A DNA stretch of 64,000 nucleotides from Beverwykella pulmonaria (Eukaryota > Ascomycota > Dothideomycetes > Pleosporales > Melanommataceae). Positions 23,627 to 34,689 of this stretch are shown here, piece after piece. Under the pieces are notes generated by a model that searched no databases, was not told where the DNA came from, and saw nothing but the letters and a program-made list of their open reading frames with translations. Position 1 is the stretch's first letter; every line of letters starts with the position of its first letter. The translations under genes and the position numbers were made by a program. The DNA lies in assembly GCA_001599595.1 (NCBI GenBank), contig BCHH01000010.1, forward strand, positions 249,667-313,666, given 5' to 3'.

Positions 23627-24238
23627 GCTTTAGGGAAAGAACGATGGGTGCTAATGTTATCTCGCCCAAGGCCGAACGTGCGACACCTCGAAGGCGGAAG
23701 AAGAGCGGGAAGGTTAACATAGTCGAGTATGCGCAGCTCAGCCTGATGGTTGTCATCATCACTTCACCGGAAAAGACAGGGTGTCGTTCTGCTGATAGGC
23801 TGCCCTATCTTCGGCCTTGTAGGAGCCGACATCAGGCAAAGTGAGGCAGAGAGATACAGTACGAAAATTGAAAACAAGGAACGGAGGGTGGGCGATGATG
23901 GAACACCAGAAGGAGAGGAGGAGGGGTTTGGATGCTGTGAGCTCAACATTCAGGACGGGGAGTCGCAATCGGACAGCTAGTCCATGAAGTCAAGCTAAGC
24001 TAAGCCGTATTGGGACGAGATTCGATCAACGTCAAAACATGGCGCAAATCAAAAATGAAGGTATGAAGGCACGATGTATGTAGATGGACCTGATCTTGAT
24101 TCCTGGACAGTTCCAGGGCTGAGTATTCATGAGTCTATGTGGAGCCTTATGTCATATCCCTCATTTGCTTCTACTGCTGAGTGGGGATTGCCACTCTCTA
24201 TGACCTCCATGTTCTCCGGCAAGTGTCTTTGCCGACAT
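23627..24238. other. intergenic spacer, no gene seen
   Basis: About 610 bases between the unknown large gene (5' end) and the HAD hydrolase (3' end); purine-rich stretches near 23860-23930 look like promoter or UTR sequence. Confidence 0.5.
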
Positions 24239-25047
24239 CTACAATTTGGCTTCAACCTTCTTGAGGCACTCCTGGAACTCGCTCCAGTCGTACATGACGG
24301 CGGCGGCGTTGGTCTCCTTGGTGAGCAGCTCGGCCATCTGCTTCATCTTCTCTTCGCCCTCCTCGATGCCGTAGATGCCGACATAGGCAATGCACGGGAT
24401 GTTGGCGCGCATGGCGGCGGTGGCGCCGCTCTTGCTGTCCTCGACGGTGACACATTCCTCGTTCTTGACGCCCAGCTGCTGGCAGGCGTAGTTGTAGATG
24501 GCAGGGTCGGGCTTGGAGCTCGGCGGGTTGAGCGACGTTGCGGCCGAGTAGACGTGCTCCTTGGGGAAGAAGTGGGCAATGCCGGCCTTCTCGATGGAGG
24601 CCACGACACGGCTGCCGGCCGAGGTGCTCACGACGGACATGGGGTAGCCTTGCTCCTTGAGCAGGGTGAGCTGCTCCGTGACGCCAGGGCACTCGATGGC
24701 CTTTTCGCGCAGCTTCGCGGTGACGGCATCCAGCTCGCGGCCGACAAAGTCCTCCATCTCGGCGTCGGTCAGCGTGAAGTTGTGCTTGGTCTGCAGGCCT
24801 TTGAGCATGCCGCGGAAGTTGAAGCCGACAAAGTCATTGAGGAGCGACTCGGCCGTGTAGCGGTCCTTGACGCCCTTGAGCTCCAGGACATCGTTGGTGA
24901 GCTCGGCGCAGGCCTCAAAAGCGAGGCGCTCCGACTGGACGAGCGTGTTGTCGCAGTCAAGAAGGATGTATTTGGCCTGTGGGAGGCCGGTTAGTGGGGC
25001 ACTCGGGCAAATGGCGGGGCAGAGATTGCAGCTCCTACCTTGCCCAT
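24239..25047 (-). CDS. HAD-superfamily hydrolase (beta-phosphoglucomutase-like subgroup)
   Basis: Phosphatase-type HAD hydrolase, 248 residues. Exon 1 (25047-25039) codes only Met-Gly-Lys; exon 2 is 24976-24239, joined across GTAGGA..CCACAG in phase 0. The four HAD motifs are all present: I, LLDCDNTLV (Asp nucleophile and second Asp); II, VVSTSAGS; III, Lys in PSSKPDPAIY; IV, VEDSKSG. A helical cap of the C1 type lies between motifs I and II. No signal peptide, so cytosolic. The second exon is clearly GC-richer than the neighbouring genes, with codons ending in G or C, consistent with a well expressed housekeeping enzyme. The substrate cannot be told from sequence. The start depends on the tiny first exon; motif I begins only eight residues from the N-terminus, as usual for this group. 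Confidence 0.88.
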
Positions 25048-26603
25048 GGTGACGGTGGGTGGTGATGGCAAGGGTAAGGATTGGGGAGTGTTCAATTGGG
25101 ATGGGTAGGTGCGAAAGGAGTGGTGTGGAAGAGAGAGGAATAGGTTGGAGCGTTGGGGTTTTGTTGAGGGCGGCGACGAGGTAAAAAAGGTCGAGGTCTC
25201 TCGGCGGTGAGCTGGCGAGGAGGCACGACCCGCCTTACGTCATGGCTCATTGGCTGCAATGTGCCTGGGCGTGGGCAGTTCGATTGGAACACCATGGCCC
25301 GCCAGCTTGAGCATCGTGAACTATCGCTCCCTCCATGCGCGCGCGCTCCACACGGACCGAGCCACCGACCCACGGTTGCCCGGCCGCCCTTCGCGCTTGT
25401 CCAACCTCACCTCTCACCTCTCGCCTCTCACTTGCGCCCACACCTCACTCTCTCAACACCCACCCCCCACCAGCATCCTCCACCCCTTCTCAGACCCCAC
25501 GCCGGGTGTTTTCTTTTCTTGTCCCCATGATCAGACATCGTACATATTTTTCTCTCACCGATAGATCCCCCTAATCGAGTTATGGTTTCGCTTGAGCTCT
25601 GCGTTGGCAGCCTTCCCCGCCTTCACACCGCAGCTTGGGGCTATGTGCGGTGGGAGCTGGCTCTGACTCCCGCCATGCCGCGGAGACTAGACTGTTGCTG
25701 AGCTTCGTGAAGAAGTCGTCGTCGAAGCGTCGAGGCCGCGCCCGAGCCGTTTGCGCCGTTTGCACAGCATTCTCTTTGATCAGGTGGTACTTTCTCTTCA
25801 TACCCCGCATTGTTGTCACACCTCCATCTCGCATTGTAGAGCAATCACAGTCATCCCGCCGCGCCCGAAGCGAATAATCTGCATCGCTGTGGTTGTGGTT
25901 GTGTCAGTTTTCAAGGGGCCGGCAATGCGCGTCACGTGCCCCGCGTTTTCCTGCCCTAGGCCATCAGCATGGCCTTTTTAGCCGAAATGGGGCGCTAAAC
26001 CGCCTCAAACACAGACGCGACAGCACAAGCAACACCCCAAGCACCCGATGAAACGCCGTGTCCACGTTAAGATGGATCAAGCATTTCATCGCAAAACATG
26101 TTCGATCTTCCCCTGTGCCTTCCTTTCAGGCTTTTCTTCGCAGCGCTGGCGCAAACCATCTCGTTGAGCACCTTATTTTGGGCCTCTGATAATGGCCATG
26201 GATCTAACACTCGACTTGGATCGGATCAAGAGAACCAACAACAGAAAGCCTCCTACAGAGAAGATGCTGCTGCAATTGGGCTTTCATTGGGGATCAAACA
26301 CCAAGCATAAGACATGACATCGCGTTTCAAGAATTCCAAGACTTTCCAAGACTTTCCAATCTGCCTCTCCAATCCGAATGATGCTCCCGGTTCGCTCACA
26401 GCCGCTGTTGTCCGGAGCATGGTGATCCGCAGGGTTATATCTATGACCTCTCTTGTCTCCCACCTCATCGCCGTCTATTCATTCTCTCATTCATCCCGTG
26501 CTGGCCACTCGTTTTTCTACGTCTCAATCTTTTTTTTTCCCATTCTTTCGTGCTTTCATTACGAGATACCCAAACACCTCTCCATTAATATCAAGCCTTC
26601 AAA
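25048..26603. other. 1.5-kb divergent promoter region
   Basis: Lies between the divergent HAD hydrolase and LPMO-like genes. Pyrimidine-rich tracts near 25380-25520 and 26450-26560 are typical of fungal promoters and 5' UTRs. No supported gene. Confidence 0.5.
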
Positions 26604-27213
26604 ATGCGCGCTTCCACCTTTTTCACGACTGCTATTTTTACAGCCACGGCGCTGGCACACGGCAACATCACTAGCCCACCCGCCCGTCAACCCGGCCCTG
26701 CCATGGCCCAGGCGTGCGGCACTGCTGCAGTCTCCGCCATTCTCGCTGACGGCACTGGCCCGCTAGGTAATCCAGCTCACAAACAATGACCACCAAATCG
26801 TCGCTAACATGAGACCAGAAAACATTCCCAGCAACGGATCCCCCAGCTGCAACATCTTCTTGTGCAAAGGCGCACAATTCGCCGACAACGCAGCCAATGT
26901 TCAGACATTCGCTGCCGGCCAAGTCGTTCCATTCAAGGCTCAGCTGCCCATCCCCCATGAGGGGCCTGCGAACGTCTCCATCATCGACACAGCATCCAAC
27001 ACCGTGATCGGTCTCCCTCTCATCGAGTTCGATACCTATGCCGATGAGAACCTAGCCGTGCTCCCAGCAAACAACACCGCATTTAAAGTCACAATGCCGA
27101 CAAACTTAGCTGGTGCGTGCGAAGTCGCAGGAGAGTGCACGATGCAGTGGTTCTGGTTCGGCACGAACGCGCAGCAGACGTATGAGAACTGTGTCGACTT
27201 TGTCATGGCATAG
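26604..27213 (+). CDS. secreted N-terminal-His protein, LPMO-like (chitin-binding type-4-like)
   Basis: Small secreted protein of 185 residues from exons 26604-26766 and 26819-27213 (GTAATC..GACCAG, branch GCTAACAT). A signal peptide (MRASTFFTTAIFTATALA) precedes His, so after cleavage the mature protein would start HGNITSPPARQPGPAM. An N-terminal histidine followed by a Pro-rich turn is the hallmark of copper-histidine-brace proteins (lytic polysaccharide monooxygenases and the related copper-binding X325/BIM1 class). Cysteines at ACGTAA, SCNIFLC, GACEVAGEC and ENCVDF would form disulfides. A late MQWFWFGTNAQQTYENC block is typical of the chitin-binding type-4-like fungal set. It ends without a GPI signal or carbohydrate-binding module. 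The second copper His was not pinned down with certainty, so catalytic activity is unproven; a copper-binding non-enzyme is the alternative. Confidence 0.75.
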
Positions 27214-28682
27214 ATTGTCAGCAAACTCGAGGTCGAATTGGTAATAGAAGGACGGGAAGGAAGCCACCCGACCGGCGGACCCGGTTGGACGTCGCTCCGA
27301 CCCATGGGGGCATCTTTCACGGTCCCGCATTTTCACACTCGCTTACCGCATTGATTCTTCCCATGGGAAACAGAGTGTGATAATAGTATTCAAGTACATA
27401 GGTTATCTGTGTACAATAATTTAGAGGAAGTGATGGCTTGGCCCATCCTGCACTGCATTTCAATTCCTGACGTTCTTTTCTGCTAGCATCGTGCTTCTTC
27501 TTTGCTGAGTCAGCAGTCACAACTCATGGCTACCAATGCCGTGAGCTCTCCACTGTGCGAACTATTAAAGTTGGTGTTTATATCTTCTGCTGTAAGTATG
27601 AAGGCACGATTGGGAAGAATTGGCTGCAGATAGAGATTGATAGGTTGTATTCTAATATGAATGCCAGGAGGGAGAAGATAAAGGTTTGGAGTAGGAGGGC
27701 GTAGGATACGGGGGAGGGGGGTAAGGTCTACGAAGTTGCGAGCTAGGAAATGTACATGGTTATTTGCATATTGTATTAAGTGTTGAAATAGCGTGCTGTT
27801 GAGTCACTTCATGGGCAAGGATTTGGCGAAGTGTTTTAGAGTAACGGACGGATCGCTCGTGAGATATTCTTCTTCCAGTACTATCACTGCCTCGTTTGCC
27901 TTGTTGCCTTCCAGGGCTGAGCTCTCCTCATGCACGTAACATGTAAGCTGGAGGATGGAGGAAACGGTGTCAGGATGTGTATTGTATGTGAAGTATGTAC
28001 AGCTGATATATATATGACGGACTGATTAGTCAGTGGCATATCCACGTGACATGATGGTGTCCTGGGCTTACATAACATTGAACCATCGCGTGGGTTAGGC
28101 GGAATACAGGTTTCATAGCCTTTCTTGCAAGATATTTCCAGGCAAATTGCATGAGGCACTGTTTACAGTGTTGATTCGATTCCAAGTAGCTGCTCGTGTA
28201 CACGGTTACCAAATTTTGGTTCGGGTTGCGAAGGCACAGCCCAAAAAAAGTAATTAATGGCAACCACATGCATAATTCTGCCTTGAGCACCAGTTGCTTA
28301 CCAATGAATTTAGAGTCTTTATTGCGGTATGAGCACTGCCTCTATGCTTCACTTTCAGCCCAAATAACAAAGCCCCTCACTGACGAACTCCTGGTAATAT
28401 GCCCAAACTGATGCTTTCTGATATATTTACTGTACCTGCTTCTTGATCGCATGAGACTACTATATCTCGTATCGAGAGTAGACCTGAGAGCAAGTTGATT
28501 GATACTCTCTCGCAATACCAAGCTAGGATCAGCCTTGCTTGAAAGCAAGCGTACCTTAAAGGGAACTTAGCTCTAGCTGCGCCACTTTGTGGCGCTCTGA
28601 GCCTTCCATGTTCCAGAAACATAAGCTCTTTGCACACCAGCTGTACCCGCACTTGAAATTTCCCCATTATTGACCCTTGATC
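27214..28682. other. 1.5-kb intergenic region, no gene seen
   Basis: Frames are short and without homology on either strand. Contains the 3' UTR of the LPMO-like gene and the promoter of the CFEM-like gene. Confidence 0.5.
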
Positions 28683-29526
28683 ATGGGATTGCATGTCAGA
28701 CCCTTGATCTTGTTACTTCTTCTCCACTTCCGCATCCCTGGCGCCATTTCCGCACAATCCATCTCAATCGCTGAACAATCAGCTTACAACGAGCAGCGTG
28801 CCTGCATCAAAGCCTGTTTATGGGGAACCGCTTCGAACTATCCAGCAAATGGCGACTTATCAACTCTACTTGGATGCTCGTCACCCTGGGTAAATGAGTG
28901 CTTCTGTCGGGCTGACGCACCGCCTCGTGCATCCAAAATACTGTCGGCATGCGTATCGACCATGTGCAGCGACGTTGTGTTGCCTACCATGGATATTAGT
29001 AGCGCCATCAGCGTGTACGATGGGTATTGCGCCCAAGCTATGGACATTCCAGCTACGAATGTTGCGGAACCTACTACGGCACCTGGCGGGGGAGACGTCG
29101 TTACCGTAATTTCTGTTGCAACGGTGACGGCAGGTAACGGCGGCCAATCATCGAGTAAGTGTGACTATTCGATTTGTGGATCTGCTGTTATACTTGCGGG
29201 TCTGTTGGGATTATGAACGGCAAGTCCTCCATCAGGATGAGCACTTTCCCCTTTCTATCCCTGTCCACTGACAAGATTCATCAGGCTTGATCACGGCTTG
29301 GATAACGATATATCGACCGCCCATAACGAGCTCTTCGCAGAAAACAGTTACACAGGAGTCTACTACCACTATCGTTCCAACTCCTAAAAACGAGAAGGAA
29401 CCAGGAGGGGGCCTGAGCACATCGGACAGAATTGCACTCGGAGTTGGAATTGGCATAGGACTTCCAGTGACGCTTTACACCTTAGGCAAGTGTTGTTTGC
29501 AAATCACACGTCGACTTCGCAAATAA
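28683..29526 (+). CDS. CFEM-like secreted/membrane Cys-rich protein
   Basis: Exons 28683-29154 and 29285-29526 join in phase 1 (GTAAGT..ATCAG) to give 237 residues. Signal peptide: MGLHVRPLILLLLLHFRIPGAISA. The ectodomain has eight cysteines in the order CxxxC, C, CxC, C, C, C (ACIKAC, GCSSPW, ECFCR, SACVSTMC, GYCAQ), resembling the CFEM pattern, although the Asp used for heme-iron in classical CFEM proteins is not clear. A Ser/Thr-rich stalk follows (TTTIVPTPKNEKEPGG), then one C-terminal membrane segment (IALGVGIGIGLPVTLYTL) and a short basic tail (RRLRK). That predicts a type I plasma-membrane protein with an extracellular Cys-rich head. If the intron is retained the protein ends early after GLLGL. 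An ATG two codons upstream (28677) is also possible. Role unknown; family members act in adhesion, sensing or iron capture. Confidence 0.72.
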
Positions 29527-30726
29527 TTGGCTTTGCAATTTTCTTCTAATGCAGAAGCATTTTCAACAAATTAAACGTTTCAGACACAAGACCTATCGAG
29601 TCTAGAGGAAGCTATGCCCATTCATCCCCCTTATTTTCATTTTCATTGCCCTGACAACGTACCCTGGTCCATAATCGCTCAACTATTCTTTGGCGGACAT
29701 CTACGCATCATCGTCATTCCTGCGTCCCTGTGCCTCGATCTTCATCTCTATGCTCGTCTTCTCTCGTTCTTCGATTTAAGTAGCCATCATAACAGGCTTT
29801 TAGACTTTATCGCCCCTATCCATATACCTCGGCGCAATCATCACTTCCCCTTCATATCCCTTACACAGTATCTCTGTCACTAACTGCGCGTCGATGCGTT
29901 TGACGATGGTCCATCTTTTCACATTTTGATTATTTTGCCTCTAATGGTTCCAGTTTTCTACATCGTAGTATGCCACTACGATTAACTCTTCTATGAGAGA
30001 GCATGGTTCCACAAATAGGGCCCATTGTAGATAGTATTGCAGATTTCACTAATAGGCCGAGGAACGTGGATGGATTAGAATCATCTCTATATGAGCAGTC
30101 GAAGTATGCAAAATTCTAGCGAAGTTTGTTTTCTTTAAGCGGATGGACGAGTTCCCATCTCGAGAGGCTAGTACCAGACGTTATTAAGCTCTGCTGCTCA
30201 GCATTTTCCTTCAACCTAACGGATATGTGTCCTAAGTTGTCTGCACTCCGATGTCTCCGCTCAAATGGAATATTGTGCCGCACCTGAAAGGCTATACGGT
30301 CGTAAGAAAATGGACCTCGGACTGGATCGGAAGATCTTCTAGTGGATTTCTTCCTTGACGCGAGAATTTTATCGTAAATATATTTGTTGCTTTCCCTAGT
30401 TATGTCGTTATACGTAGAACTGAGAACTGAAAAAGAGAGAGCAAAGGTTAAGGCCAGGTTAGATATAGGGAAAGAAAATTTAAGAGGTATTCTAAGGCAC
30501 TCAAGTTAATAGCCCGTACCTACACAGTATAAGTAGGAGATACATTATGCCTCTTGAAGCCTGGATATTAGCCATATCGGGACCAGTTTCGGAGGTCGTT
30601 CGGCACGCGTCAGCCACATGTTGTCACAGCACTAACTGAACGCCCTTCCAATACATCTATTTCATATTTGGGCTTGTTCATTGTATTTTGGAAAATCTTC
30701 TTAAGGCTTATTCGGAAACTTTGGAG
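29527..30726. other. 1.2-kb convergent intergenic region
   Basis: Between the 3' ends of the CFEM-like gene and the lactate dehydrogenase. No coding signal; AT-rich in the middle. Confidence 0.5.
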
Positions 30727-32320
30727 CTACAGCTGACTCTTTAAAAACACAGATTCCGGCTTCCACATCTCATTCAATAGCCTCGTCGCATTCACAAGCT
30801 CCGGCCGAGCCTGTTCAAGTGACGTGATACCAAGCAGCCTCATACCTGTACTGAGTTCTTCCGAAAGCACTGGGGAGAGTTAGCCTGCATCTACCAGATT
30901 TTCTCCGAACTTACCATCAATGCATCTTTCAACACCCTGCGTCCCATAAGCGGCCAAAGCATACAAGAAAGGTCGTCCAACTCCCACCGCCGTCGCACCC
31001 AGGCACAAAGCCTTCAGCACGTCTGATCCGTCTCTCAAGCCGCCGTCCAAGAATATCTCCAACTTTCCGATTACTTCAGGGCAGTAGGTTCGAATCTCGA
31101 TAAGCGTCATCAAAGCACTGGGCGCAGAGTGTAATTGTCTTCCACCATGGTTGCTAAGCAATATTCCGTCGCACCCATGTTCGAGTGCCAACTTCGCGTC
31201 TTCAGCGCACTGGATACCCTTCAGCACTATCGGGCCGTCCCACTCTTGCCTGATCCACTTCAGATCTTCCCACGTCGTATGCGGGCTTAGTTGGCCGCTG
31301 GCTGGACGTCCTCCCATACTAGGTGCAAACGAGTTCTCCTTTCCGGTCTCCCATTCTGCGGTTGGCTCTTCATCTAGACCCACAGCTAATGCCTCTTCTG
31401 CTTGCAGTACGCGATCTGTTGTGCGCTTTCCCAGAACCGGGGTATCGACCGTAATCCAGAGGCCCTTGTATCCAGCGCTCTTTACAATTTGAATGAGAGC
31501 TATCGCTATTTCGCGGTCCACATGCATGTAGTACTGGTAAAAGAGTTGAGAAGGACTAGCTCCATTCGACCGCCTCCGTTCATCTAAATAGGTCTCCATG
31601 ATCTGGTCACACGATTTTGTAGAAGCTGTGCTGACGACCATATGCGCACCCTTTCGGACCGCTCCTTTAACCATGTCGGGCTCAGCACCGGGATGAATGA
31701 CGCCGAGAGTGCCCATGGGCGAAATGTAGAACGGGTATGGCGAGCTGTAACCCAAAATCGATCGACGTGTATCGATATGGCCTACATTCCGCATTACGCG
31801 AGGCCGGAAATTAATGCGCGACCAATCGTCTAGATTCGTCTTCAGTGAGAGTCCGGTGTTTGCGGATGTCGACGCGTAGACGTAGGATCCGTGTGGTAGG
31901 ATTGCTTTTGCTGCGCGTTCGAAGTCGGGACATGACACGCAGAGAGAAATATGGGGAATTTCCTTATCGTTATTTGTAGGGTCTGCAGGCGTGGATGTTG
32001 GCACTTTTTGTGCGTTCAATTTACCGATAGTGTTGGGATCGATACGGCCGAGGAGGCTTCCCTCAGGGAGATTGTTGACGTAGTCTAATGGATGGTATTT
32101 TTTGAATTCGGTGGTCGAATCCTATATTGAGAGTAAGCCACAGATCGAGAACTCGCCCGACGGCTACACCAACCGTCCCAGCTTGCTTCAACAATATCGC
32201 CGCGCCTCCTGGATGCTTGGACACAAACGAGGTGACATCATACACGTTCGACTCGAGGACAATCCAACACGACTTCTTGCTGTTGTGCTTCGCGACCTCT
32301 GCCCCATCTAATGCGGGCAT
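30727..32320 (-). CDS. L-lactate dehydrogenase (cytochrome b2-type), FMN-dependent
   Basis: Flavocytochrome b2 family, oxidising L-lactate or another 2-hydroxy acid with FMN and passing electrons to a b5-type heme. Exons: 32320-32174, 32121-30915 and 30869-30727; introns GTTGGT..ATATAG and GTAAGT..CCCCAG; 498 residues. Residues ~1-75 form the cytochrome b5 domain, with heme ligand His in SKHPGG and a second His in KKYHPLDYV. The FMN domain shows [16 protein letters not shown], the catalytic [11 protein letters not shown] (His and Arg) and [11 protein letters not shown]. The third exon supplies the family C-terminus ([20 protein letters not shown]); without it the protein would end prematurely. 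There is no mitochondrial presequence before the b5 domain, so a cytosolic paralogue is likely. Related 2-hydroxyacid oxidases cannot be excluded as the true activity. Confidence 0.92.
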
Positions 32321-33059
32321 TATTTCAAGCTATTAGAGCCAAGGAAATGGAAAGCAAGATGAGCGTTAATGGAGCTGGAAGAATGTTGAAATGTACTTAG
32401 TATAGATGGCCAACCGTGATCGGGCTATTTGAAGGCGAACGTGGGGTAATTAGACAGGGCGCTAGGCCGGGAATAAGAGCCGATAGCCGGCGCTCGGAGA
32501 GAATTCCGATCGGGAAACACTGTAAAAGCTCTAACAAAACCCGCGCATCATTCCGCATAGATGAGCTTGAGAAACCAGGCTCATAGACGTTTTGAAGTCT
32601 ATTTTTTGGAGTACTTTTATTACTTTCCGAATCCGAGAAAGTGGGATGCTCAATTTTCAGGCGAAGGCGATTGGTTAGTATGAATATGAAGATTTCACCT
32701 GGTCAGTTCCATTCACAGCCATCCACTCTGCCGCTTTAAGATACCCCAAGATGAAATGTCCCTGCGGCCCGAACTCAGCTTCGCAGCACTTAGTAACAGC
32801 ATCTGGCAAGATGTACCGGTGGCCTCTCCAGGATCGAAAACTAAAGTCATGGAAATGAACCGTCCAATCACTGTAGCACATGAAGTCCCAAGCCCGAATT
32901 TGGTATCTCTCTATCACGGTATATCACGTGAATGTCACGTGCACCATATGATCTTGGATATCACGTGTACTGTGCGCTTAGTCATATGTCCCGATTAGTC
33001 ATGGCTGGATATATATGCTCGTCGATTTCCATAGCTTCTAAATCAACTCAGTCCCTGAT
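32321..33059. other. intergenic region with CACGTG cluster
   Basis: About 740 bases upstream of the lactate dehydrogenase and just past the lipase-like gene. Contains the CACGTG triplet listed separately; no gene supported. Confidence 0.5.
32918..33018. promoter_or_regulatory. three CACGTG sites and TATA-like run
   Basis: CACGTG cores at 32925-32930, 32936-32941 and 32962-32967, two of them in the longer context ATATCACGTG, followed by GGATATATATGC at 33008-33019. The arrangement mirrors the pair at 7114-7163. It lies about 600 bases upstream of the lactate dehydrogenase start. bHLH-type control is inferred. Confidence 0.4.
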
Positions 33060-33839
33060 TCATTTCGTCCATATTACGTGACCGCGCACTCTGATACTCT
33101 CATACAAGCTATTCAACCTTGTGTGGTAGCCTTGATCAGCAGCTGCAACGGCTGCGAATGTAAGGTGTTGGACGAGCGATCCTAGGTTTTCGTCTTTGGC
33201 CCAATGCTGTGGTGATGTTGATTGCGACCCATATGTGCTCCGGATGTGCTCCAGTGTGTCCATGAAACACATTCTACCCAATTGAGTATTCAATTAACAC
33301 CATATGCGCTATACTTACGTGCTGATACCACCGCCCATTGAGTAACCAGCGATTATGATTTGCTTCGGCGATACACCGCGAGCAGCCATATTCTCTACTG
33401 CGCTTCGAAGTGTTTGACATATTGCTTGTTGCATTGCATGCCACATATCGCGAAAGAAGCTATGCACGCGATTTCCTTCGTCATAAACATTGTACGGCAA
33501 GTCCCACCAGTTTGGCCCTTTAGCATTCGCCCAGGTATTCTTTACTAGTTCGTTCGGGTCAGAACCTTCGAACGCGATGGTGATTTTCTCACCACTACAA
33601 ACCACAACGGCCCTACGGCTAGCATTGAATCCGGTGTGAAGGTCCACGGCAAGAAGATGCGGGTTGTCATAATTGTTCTGCAGCGCCGCGCCTAAAACTT
33701 TGATATCCGGAGTGAGAGATGCCTGCCACAGAACATCGGCTGCATCTTTGATGTCGCCCACTGTGATGGTCCATTCTGGGGTCTTGCCAAAGGCATCGTG
33801 TTTGGTGTTCAAATAAAAAACTAATAGACAAATGTACAA
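33060..33839 (-). pseudogene. class 3 lipase-like gene, truncated
   Basis: Two exons (33839-33319 and 33273-33060; GTAAGT..GGGTAG, phase 2) encode about 244 residues of an alpha/beta-hydrolase of the lipase class 3 type. Visible blocks are the strand region AVVVCSGEKITIAFEGSDP and the nucleophile elbow IIIAGYSMGGG (G-x-S-x-G). After the elbow the sequence leaves the family: the parts that should hold the catalytic Asp and His (FGxPRVGN and so on) are absent, and exon 2 ends after a short unrelated tail. No ATG with a signal peptide is found in frame upstream; the open frame simply extends from a TTG. I regard it as a truncated remnant, possibly with an undetected first exon. Catalysis is unlikely. 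Confidence 0.6.
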
Positions 33840-34689
33840 ACGGATCAGAGGTTGTGAGATTGGTATGCTCGTTGATTCTATTGCGGGGCACCGCCAATAT
33901 AAGGGTATATATACTATTCTGCACGCGAATTAGCTTGGTGTTGATTATTCGTACATTTTTGACTGCGTTGGCATAATAGTCAACGCCACTTGGCGCGGGG
34001 TCGTGCGGGGAAGAGACCCATGGCACGGGCGCACGCGTTCTTCGCTGGGGGAAAACCCGACACCTATTGAAGGAAGCGTTGCACAACAACGCTACAATAA
34101 AACGTTCTGAAGAATTAACTATGAAAATATGCAAGAACGAGTGTAAAGAAATCTTCACATAATGTCGATCTAGAGATATAATTTGTTAGAGGTTGGTGTT
34201 AGGACAAGACCGATCGGACCTCAATTCACGAAGCGCTAAAGCTACAACGCTAGCTAAGATCATAAGTTGATAAGGGCCAAACCACACAACGAGTTACCAA
34301 TCCGATGGACGATTTCCTCACATTAGCTTGCTCTGGAAAGGCAGGGATAGAGCGGTTTATTTATTTATTATTATTCTCAAACATTGCAATTCATAAACTA
34401 ACAAAAACTGTACCAAATGTTACGTATGGTGGAAGCAGTCAAATCGTTTGAAGCATAGATGTGTATTTAAAGGAGTGTGTAAATCGTGACGAGCTGATAG
34501 TTAGCATGAGGGCTATATGTACCCACCCCAGGAGAACTAACTAGAATAGGCAGCGGTGAAACACGTAGGACACAGCACCAAGGACTATCTTCCGCCAATT
34601 TCGTTAATATCGTTCTAGTATATCTCCGTCCTAACAACGATACAGAAAGAATAATCCCTAGTTCTCCTGTTCATCTCTGAAAGAAGCAC
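33840..34689. other. intergenic region, no gene seen
   Basis: About 850 bases between the lipase-like remnant and the Thr-rich secreted protein. AT-rich around 34350-34450; no supported gene. Confidence 0.45.

Noticed and set aside
24252..24692. Long Arg/His-rich frame overlapping the HAD gene
   Set aside because: Shadow of the GC-rich HAD coding sequence in another frame; composition is typical of such shadows.
24074..24994. Plus-strand 306-residue frame opposite the HAD gene
   Set aside because: Antisense to all four HAD motifs; rich in Leu/Gly/Asp/Val as expected from a GC-rich complement, with no domain.
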